A DNA stretch of 64,000 bases, from positions 1 to 64,000 of the forward strand of contig NZ_CADFEJ010000018.1 of the NCBI RefSeq assembly GCF_902833055.1. The letters run 5' to 3'. Made by a program: the position numbers and the translations under genes. Positions 59,144 to 64,000 of this stretch are shown piece after piece (the stretch's first letter is position 1; each line of letters begins with the position of its first letter). The notes beneath the pieces are model-generated. The model was not told the DNA's origin, made no database searches, and was given only the letters and a program-made list of their open reading frames with translations. This DNA comes from Burkholderia territorii. GTDB lineage: Bacteria; Pseudomonadota; Gammaproteobacteria; Burkholderiales; Burkholderiaceae.

Positions 59144-59890
59144 TTAAGCGCCGACTAGCGTGCCGTTCTCGATCCGCACGCGCTGGCCCTGGCCGAACGG
59201 CGGCGGGTTGTGGTACGTGAACGTGCGCGTCGCGCCGCTTTCCATCTGGACCTGCACCTGATAGTCGGTTTCCGCGCGCACCTGCTTCTCGACCTGGTTG
59301 CCGGCGAGACCCCCGCCGAGCGCGCCGATGATCGTCATTGCGGTGCGGCCGTTGCCATGACCGAACTGGTTGCCGAGCAGGCCGCCGGCCGCTGCGCCGC
59401 CAACCGCGCCGATCCCCGAGCTCTGGCCCGGCGTGCGTGTCTGGGTGATCGCGACGACCGTCCCGCAAGTCTGGCAATAAGCCGGCTGCGCGGGCGCGGA
59501 CGGCTGCTGCGCGTATTGCGGCGGTTGCGGCGCGGGCGTGTGGCGCCGGTGCGTGGCTGCGGGGCGCGGCGCGGGCTTCGATTCCGCCTGGACTGCCGCG
59601 GCCTTCTCGGCCGCCGCCTTCTGCCGCGCGGCTTCTTCGGCTGCTGCCTGTTGCTGCGCTTGCGCGGCGAGCGCCGCGCTGGCCGCCGCAGCCGTATCGA
59701 CGGCCGGCTGCGACGCGATCAGCGCGGCCTGGGACTGGCCGTTCTGCGCGTTGTTGCTGTTGGCCTTCGGCAGGATGCCCGTGATCGCGGCGGTGGCTGC
59801 GAGGCTCGCGACGATGACGGCGCCTGCCGCGGTCGCGATGAGCGGGTGAAGGCGTTGCTTTTGCGGCGTGGTTTGATTCTGGTTGTCCAT
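59144..59890 (-). CDS. Membrane-anchored glycine-zipper 2TM protein
   Basis: This 248-residue protein has an N-terminal signal anchor (PLIATAAGAVIVASLAATAAITGIL, ~residues 16-40), an Ala/Gln/Lys-rich helix-like stretch (~60-105), a Pro-rich linker, a CxxC (CQTCG) near residue 137, and a glycine-zipper pair (GIGAVGGAAAGGLLGNQFG and TIIGALGGGLAGNQVEKQV). The C terminus resembles the 17-kDa antigen/SlyB-type outer-membrane lipoprotein fold, but there is no lipobox. I chose ATG 59890 (MDNQNQT) with GGAGAA upstream; a longer frame exists. The function in envelope stress is conjecture. Confidence 0.8.
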   Translation of the reverse strand: MDNQNQTTPQKQRLHPLIATAAGAVIVASLAATAAITGILPKANSNNAQNGQSQAALIASQPAVDTAAAASAALAAQAQQQAAAEEAARQKAAAEKAAAVQAESKPAPRPAATHRRHTPAPQPPQYAQQPSAPAQPAYCQTCGTVVAITQTRTPGQSSGIGAVGGAAAGGLLGNQFGHGNGRTAMTIIGALGGGLAGNQVEKQVRAETDYQVQVQMESGATRTFTYHNPPPFGQGQRVRIENGTLVGA

Positions 59891-60236
59891 TTTGTTCTCC
59901 GGTGTCGACCCGGCTTCGCATGTCTGCGCTGGCCGGATCCCACGCTCGGGAGCGAGCAGACTTGGCGTTCCGGCGCCGCGTTCTGGTCCCGTGGTCATGC
60001 GTGGTGACGCAACAGGAGTGTCGTCCACAGGCGAGGCGCGCACCGTATCAAGGTGTAACGAATTGCAGCGGGGAGCCGGCGCGCGTTACAGGGAAAACCC
60101 GGAGAATGCCGTCGCGACGAGGGGATAAATCGGGGGAGGATCGAAAACCGGCGAACGCCGGCAGGCGGGATTTACGCGTGGTTACAAAGCTGACGCGTGC
60201 GCGCCGCAGGGCGCGGCGCACACGCGGCCTCGGCCG
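59891..60236. other. 346-base region between glycine-zipper gene and lysS
   Basis: No credible gene. It should hold the promoter of the minus-strand glycine-zipper gene, but I found no good -35/-10 match. Near the lysS end there is a 7-bp GC hairpin (60201-60207 with 60213-60219), perhaps a lysS terminator without a T-run. Confidence 0.5.
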
Positions 60237-61763
60237 TCAGTCCTCGCGGCGCAGGTGCGGGAACAGCAGCACGTCGCGGATCGTCGGGCTGTCGGTGAGC
60301 AGCATCACGAGACGGTCGATGCCGATCCCGCAGCCACCCGTCGGCGGCATCCCGTGTTCGAGCGCGCGGATGTAGTCGGCGTCGAAGAACATCGCTTCCT
60401 CGTCGCCCGCATCCTTCTGCTCGACCTGCTTCTTGAAGCGCGCGGCCTGGTCTTCCGGATCGTTCAACTCCGAGAAGCCGTTCGCGATTTCGCGGCCGGT
60501 CATGAACAGCTCGAAACGCTCGGTGATGCCCGGCACCGTATCCGATGCGCGCGCGAGCGGCGACACTTCGACCGGGTAGTCGATGATGTAGGTCGGCTCC
60601 CACAGCTGCGATTCGGCGGTTTCCTCGAACAGCGCGAGCTGCAGCGCGCCGATGCCGGCGTTCAGGAAGGCCGGCTGCGACACGTCCACGCCGAGACGCT
60701 TCAGTTCGGAGCGCAGGAACGCGTCGTCCGACAGCTGGCCGTCGGTGTACTGCGGTGCGTACTTCTGGATCGCCTGCGTGATCGTCAGGCGGTGGAACGG
60801 CTTCGCGAGGTCCAGCTCGCGGCCCTGGTACTGGATCGTCGCGGTGCCGAGCGCATCGATCGCCGCCTGGCGGATCAGCTGTTCGGTGAAGTCCATCAGC
60901 CAGCGGTAGTCGGTGTACGCGGCGTAGAACTCCATCATCGTGAATTCCGGGTTGTGACGCGGCGACACGCCTTCATTCCGGAAGTTGCGGTTGATCTCGA
61001 ACACGCGTTCGAAGCCGCCGACGATCAGGCGCTTCAGGTACAGCTCCGGCGCGATGCGCAGGAACATCTGCATGTCGAGCGCGTTGTGATGCGTGACGAA
61101 CGGCTTGGCCGCCGCGCCGCCCGGGATCGGGTGCAGCATCGGCGTTTCGACTTCCATGAAGTCGGCGTTGTCCATGAACTTGCGGATCGACGCGATGGTC
61201 TTGGTGCGCGCGCGGAACGTGTCGCGCGTTTCCGGCGTGACGATCAGGTCGACGTAGCGCTGGCGATAGCGCATTTCCTGGTCCGCCAGGCCGTGGAACT
61301 TGTCCGGCAGCGGGCGCAGCGCCTTCGACAGCAGGCGCAGTTCCTTGCACTGGACCGACAGCTCGCCCTTGTTGGTGCGGAACAGCACGCCGCGTGCGGC
61401 GACGATGTCGCCGAGGTCCCACTTCTTGAATGCGTCGTAGGTTTCCGCGCCGACGTCGTTCGGCGTCACGAAGAACTGGATCTGGCCCGAACCGTCCTGC
61501 ACCGTCGCGAAGCTCGCCTTGCCCATCACGCGCTTGAGCATCATGCGGCCGGCGACCGCCACCTCGACCGGATTCGCCTCGAGCGCGGCCTTGTCCGAGT
61601 CGGCGAAGTCCGCCTGGAGATTGGCGGCGTGATGCGTCGGCCGGAAATCGTTCGGATAGGCGACGCCTTGCTCGCGCAACGCGCGCAGCTTCTCGCGGCG
61701 CTCGGCGATGATCTGGTTTTCGTCCGCCGCGACGGCGGGCTGCGTTTGGGTCGGTTCGGTCAT
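60237..61763 (-). CDS. lysS: Lysyl-tRNA synthetase (class II)
   Basis: This 508-residue class IIb synthetase charges tRNA-Lys. The N-terminal OB domain (~60-160) includes VAGRMMLKRVMGKASFATVQDGSGQIQFF. Class II motifs are seen at motif 1 (around FMDNADFMEVETPMLHPIPGGAAAKPF), motif 2 (FRNEGVSPRHNPEFTMMEFY) and motif 3 (GCGIGIDRLVMLLTDSPTIRDVLLFP). The start at 61763 (MTEPTQTQPAV) follows the family; 61793 is also possible. It follows prfB by 75 bases on the same strand, the conserved prfB-lysS order. Confidence 0.97.
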   Translation of the reverse strand: MTEPTQTQPAVAADENQIIAERREKLRALREQGVAYPNDFRPTHHAANLQADFADSDKAALEANPVEVAVAGRMMLKRVMGKASFATVQDGSGQIQFFVTPNDVGAETYDAFKKWDLGDIVAARGVLFRTNKGELSVQCKELRLLSKALRPLPDKFHGLADQEMRYRQRYVDLIVTPETRDTFRARTKTIASIRKFMDNADFMEVETPMLHPIPGGAAAKPFVTHHNALDMQMFLRIAPELYLKRLIVGGFERVFEINRNFRNEGVSPRHNPEFTMMEFYAAYTDYRWLMDFTEQLIRQAAIDALGTATIQYQGRELDLAKPFHRLTITQAIQKYAPQYTDGQLSDDAFLRSELKRLGVDVSQPAFLNAGIGALQLALFEETAESQLWEPTYIIDYPVEVSPLARASDTVPGITERFELFMTGREIANGFSELNDPEDQAARFKKQVEQKDAGDEEAMFFDADYIRALEHGMPPTGGCGIGIDRLVMLLTDSPTIRDVLLFPHLRRED

Positions 61764-61838
61764 GATGGTCGGAATTCGGAGTGGGTGCGGCAACGCAACG
61801 GGAAGGGCGGCGCGACCGGAGAGGCCGCGCCGCGGCGC

Positions 61839-62943
61839 TTACACGCCCTGTTTGAGGCTCGCGCTGATGAAGTCGTCGAGATCGCCGTCGAGCACGGCCT
61901 TCGTGTTGCTCATTTCGACGTTCGTACGGAGGTCCTTCACGCGGCTCTGGTCGAGCACGTACGAGCGGATCTGGTGACCCCAGCCCACATCGGTCTTGCT
62001 CGACTCGAGCTTGTCCTGCTCGGCCTGGCGCTTGCGCATTTCGGCTTCGTACAGGCGCGACTTCAGCATGGCCATCGCTTCGGCGCGGTTGCGGTGCTGC
62101 GAGCGGTCGTTCTGGCACTGCACGACGATGCCGGTCGGCATGTGCGTGATACGCACGGCCGAGTCGGTCTTGTTGATGTGCTGGCCGCCCGCGCCCGATG
62201 CGCGGTACGTGTCGATGCGCAGGTCGGCCGGGTTGACCTCGACTTCGATCGAGTCGTCGATTTCCGGATACACGAACACCGACGAGAACGACGTGTGGCG
62301 GCCGCCCGACGAGTCGAACGGCGACTTGCGCACGAGACGGTGAATGCCGGTTTCGGTGCGCAGGAAGCCGTATGCGTATTCGCCCGACACCTTGATCGTC
62401 GCGTTCTTGATGCCCGCGACGTCGCCGTCGGATTCTTCGAGCACTTCGGCCTTGAAGCCCTTGCGCTCGCAGTAGCGCAGGTACTGGCGCAGCAGCATCG
62501 ACGCCCAGTCGCACGCTTCGGTGCCGCCGGCGCCGGCCTGGATGTCGATGAAGCAGTTGTTCGGGTCGGCCGGGTTCGAGAACATCCGGCGGAATTCGAT
62601 GTCGCCGACGCGTGCTTCGAGCTTTTTCGCGTCTTCCTCGGAGGCGACGAGGGTGTCTTCGTCGCCTTCCTCGCGTGCGAGTTCGAACAGGTCGAGTGCG
62701 TCGCGCAGGTCGCTATCGAGCGCCGTCAGCGTCGTGACGACGCCTTCGAGCAGCTTCTTCTCGCGGCCGAGTGCCTGGGCGTTCTTCGAATCGTTCCAGA
62801 CGTTCGGGTCTTCGAGTTCCTTGTTGACTTCGTTCAGACGCGCAGCTTTGGCGTCGTAGTCAAAGATACCCCCGAAGCTCGCCCGCGCGCGTGCGCAGGT
62901 CGAGCAGGGAGCTTTCGATCGCGTTGAGACGTTCCGCTTCCAT
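61839..62943 (-). CDS. prfB: Peptide chain release factor RF2, with programmed +1 frameshift
   Basis: This 367-residue factor terminates at UGA/UAA. The first 27 codons (62943-62863) end at an in-frame TGA (62862-62860); translation must shift +1 there so that GAC (62861-62859) is read, giving residues ...GYL-DYDAK... . The slip site is CTT TGA C, preceded by a GGGGG Shine-Dalgarno-like run three bases upstream of CTT. Downstream are the anticodon-like SPF (RKSPFDSSGG) and the GGQ motif (SGAGGQHINKTDSAVRITH). A scan for a single open frame would truncate it to 62585. This is RF2's autoregulation. It lies between recJ and lysS. Confidence 0.97.
62857..62876 (-). promoter_or_regulatory. prfB programmed frameshift site
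   Basis: On the minus strand CGGGGGTATCTTTGAC combines an SD-like GGGGG, the slippery CTT and the in-frame TGA followed by C, the context that promotes +1 shifting when RF2 is scarce. The SD-like run begins with C rather than the more usual A. Confidence 0.93.
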
Positions 62944-63023
62944 GATCGTTCGCTTTTCTTGCTTCGTAAAAAAGCGGAATTATAGCCGATCGGCGGGCTT
63001 ACCCGGTGACGCGGAACGTGCTT

Positions 63024-63062
63024 GCATGCGCGCCGCGGCCCCGTTCGGCGCGGCGCGCATGC
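63024..63062. repeat. Perfect 14-bp GC inverted repeat between recJ and prfB
   Basis: GCATGCGCGCCGCG (63024-63037) is the exact reverse complement of 63049-63062, with an 11-base loop. It lies in the 165-base gap between recJ (stop 63109) and prfB (start 62943). No T-run on the minus strand. It could be a terminator or attenuator limiting readthrough from recJ. Confidence 0.6.
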
Positions 63063-63108
63063 GGCCGGCGAGCGCGGCAGGCCGGTCGGCCACGCGGGCG
63101 GGGGAGTC

Positions 63109-63999
63109 TCAGCCGGCTGCGTGTTCGACGATCAGCTGGACACGCGTCACGCCGTTCCACGTGTCGGCCACGAGGCGGTATGCGATCAGCGCGCTCGCCG
63201 GCAACGGCTCGGTGTGGTTGAACCAGATCGCGTTGAAGCGCTGGCGGCCGCGCGCCAGTTGCAGCTTCAGGTGCTTTTCCTTCACGAGCGACTGCGACAC
63301 GACGTCGAATTCACCGGAGAAAAGCGGGGCCGGGAAGCCCTGGCCCCAGACGGCTTCGTCGAGCAGCCCGACGAACTGCGGCGTGAAATACGCGTCCTCG
63401 AGTTCGCCGTCGGTCTCGATCACGCGTGCCAGCGCGTCGTCGGACAGCCACTCGCGCGCGACGGCCTCGAACGCGGCCGCGAAGCGCGGCACGTTGTCGG
63501 TGTCGAGCGTGAGGCCGGCCGCCATCGCGTGGCCGCCGAACGCAACGATCAGGTCGGGCTCGCGCTTCGATACGAGATCGAGCGCATCGCGCAGGTGGAA
63601 GCCAGGGATCGAGCGGCCCGAACCCTTGACCCGCGTGCCGGCTTCGTCCGCATGCGCGAACGTGAACGACGGGCGGTGGAATTTCTCCTTGAGCCGCCCG
63701 GCGACGATGCCGATCACGCCCTGGTGCCACTCGGGGTTGAACAGCGTGATCGTGCATGCGTCGGCCGGATCGACGTCGGCGAGATCGGCGAGCGCCTGCT
63801 GCTGCATGCCGGCCTCGATCTCGCGGCGTTCGCGGTTCATCGTGTCCAGCTGCTGCGCGAGGTCCCACGCGCGGCCGATGTCGTCGGTAATCAGGCACTC
63901 GATGCCGAGCGACATGTCCGAGAGCCGCCCGGCCGCGTTCAGGCGCGGGCCGAGGCCGAAGCCGAGATCGAAGCCCGACGCGGTGCGTGCGTCGCGGCC
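63109..63999 (-). CDS. recJ: Single-stranded-DNA exonuclease RecJ, C-terminal part
   Basis: The frame continues past the right edge, so only the last ~296 residues are seen. They include GLGPRLNAAGRLSDMSLGIECL (the motif linking DHH and DHHA1 domains), LFNPEWHQGVIGIVAGRLKEKFHRPSFTF, and DLIVAFGGHAMAAGLTLD (DHHA1 GGH). RecJ degrades 5'-ended ssDNA in recombination and mismatch repair. The ATG at 63915 is internal. The recJ-prfB-lysS order is conserved among proteobacteria. Confidence 0.95.
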   Translation of the reverse strand, partial: GRDARTASGFDLGFGLGPRLNAAGRLSDMSLGIECLITDDIGRAWDLAQQLDTMNRERREIEAGMQQQALADLADVDPADACTITLFNPEWHQGVIGIVAGRLKEKFHRPSFTFAHADEAGTRVKGSGRSIPGFHLRDALDLVSKREPDLIVAFGGHAMAAGLTLDTDNVPRFAAAFEAVAREWLSDDALARVIETDGELEDAYFTPQFVGLLDEAVWGQGFPAPLFSGEFDVVSQSLVKEKHLKLQLARGRQRFNAIWFNHTEPLPASALIAYRLVADTWNGVTRVQLIVEHAAG

Positions 64000-64000
64000 G

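Noticed and set aside
61839..62585. A 248-codon RF2 gene starting at MFSNPADP
   Set aside because: This is a truncated reading caused by the programmed frameshift; RF2 similarity continues upstream through the shift to 62943.

Overview
The window is GC-rich chromosomal DNA with strong third-position G/C bias. Its gene content points to a Betaproteobacterium of the genus Burkholderia, most likely the B. cepacia complex. The evidence is the recJ-prfB-lysS and iscRSUA-hscBA-fdx-iscX orders, a pyruvate dehydrogenase operon whose E3 carries its own lipoyl domain, a phasin, an OmpC-type porin and glnA-ntrBC. This is inferred from gene order and protein sequence; no database search was run.

Layout. 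1-1.4 kb: the tail of a class III aminotransferase, a lone APS kinase (cysC) of lower GC than its surroundings, and tRNA-Val. 1.4-6.4 kb: an amino-acid module (Lrp/AsnC regulator, aromatic/aspartate aminotransferase, RidA, porin, APC permease). 6.4-12.1 kb: a LysR-controlled cluster (AidB-like acyl-CoA dehydrogenase, class III CoA-transferase, MHS-type MFS transporter), probably for uptake, CoA activation and oxidation of an unidentified carboxylic acid. 12.2-18.2 kb: yggX, argA and hrpA. 18.3-22.7 kb: a beta-propeller protein, a sterol-desaturase-family enzyme, an EI24 membrane protein, a molybdopterin-binding protein and a rhodanese. 22.8-27.4 kb: the nitrogen-regulation block glnA-ntrB-ntrC, with a sigma-54 promoter and NtrC-type sites before glnA. 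27.5-36.1 kb: an S9 peptidase, xthA, initiator tRNA-Met, an Asp/Glu racemase, dinB with a LexA box, prlC and folD. 36.3-46.2 kb: a two-component system divergent from the pyruvate dehydrogenase genes aceE-aceF-lpdA. 46.4-48.8 kb: a phasin with palindromic operators, and the endopeptidase pbpG. 48.9-53.0 kb: an IclR regulator, lutA-lutB without lutC, a small membrane peptide and a low-molecular-weight phosphatase. 53.0-59.0 kb: the complete isc operon behind two IscR sites. 59.1-64 kb: a glycine-zipper envelope protein, lysS, prfB with its programmed frameshift, and the 3' part of recJ.

Regulatory signals are unusually legible: a sigma-54/NtrC promoter, an SOS box, type 1 IscR sites, candidate LysR and phasin-repressor palindromes, a near-consensus sigma-70 promoter before tRNA-fMet, and about a dozen terminator-like hairpins. 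I saw no insertion sequence, prophage, CRISPR array or toxin-antitoxin pair. Nothing here amounts to an obviously new multi-gene system. The best candidates for new biology are the LysR/CoA-transferase cluster, the two-component system linked to pyruvate dehydrogenase, the nearly leaderless divergent argA/hrpA pair, and the lut operon without lutC.
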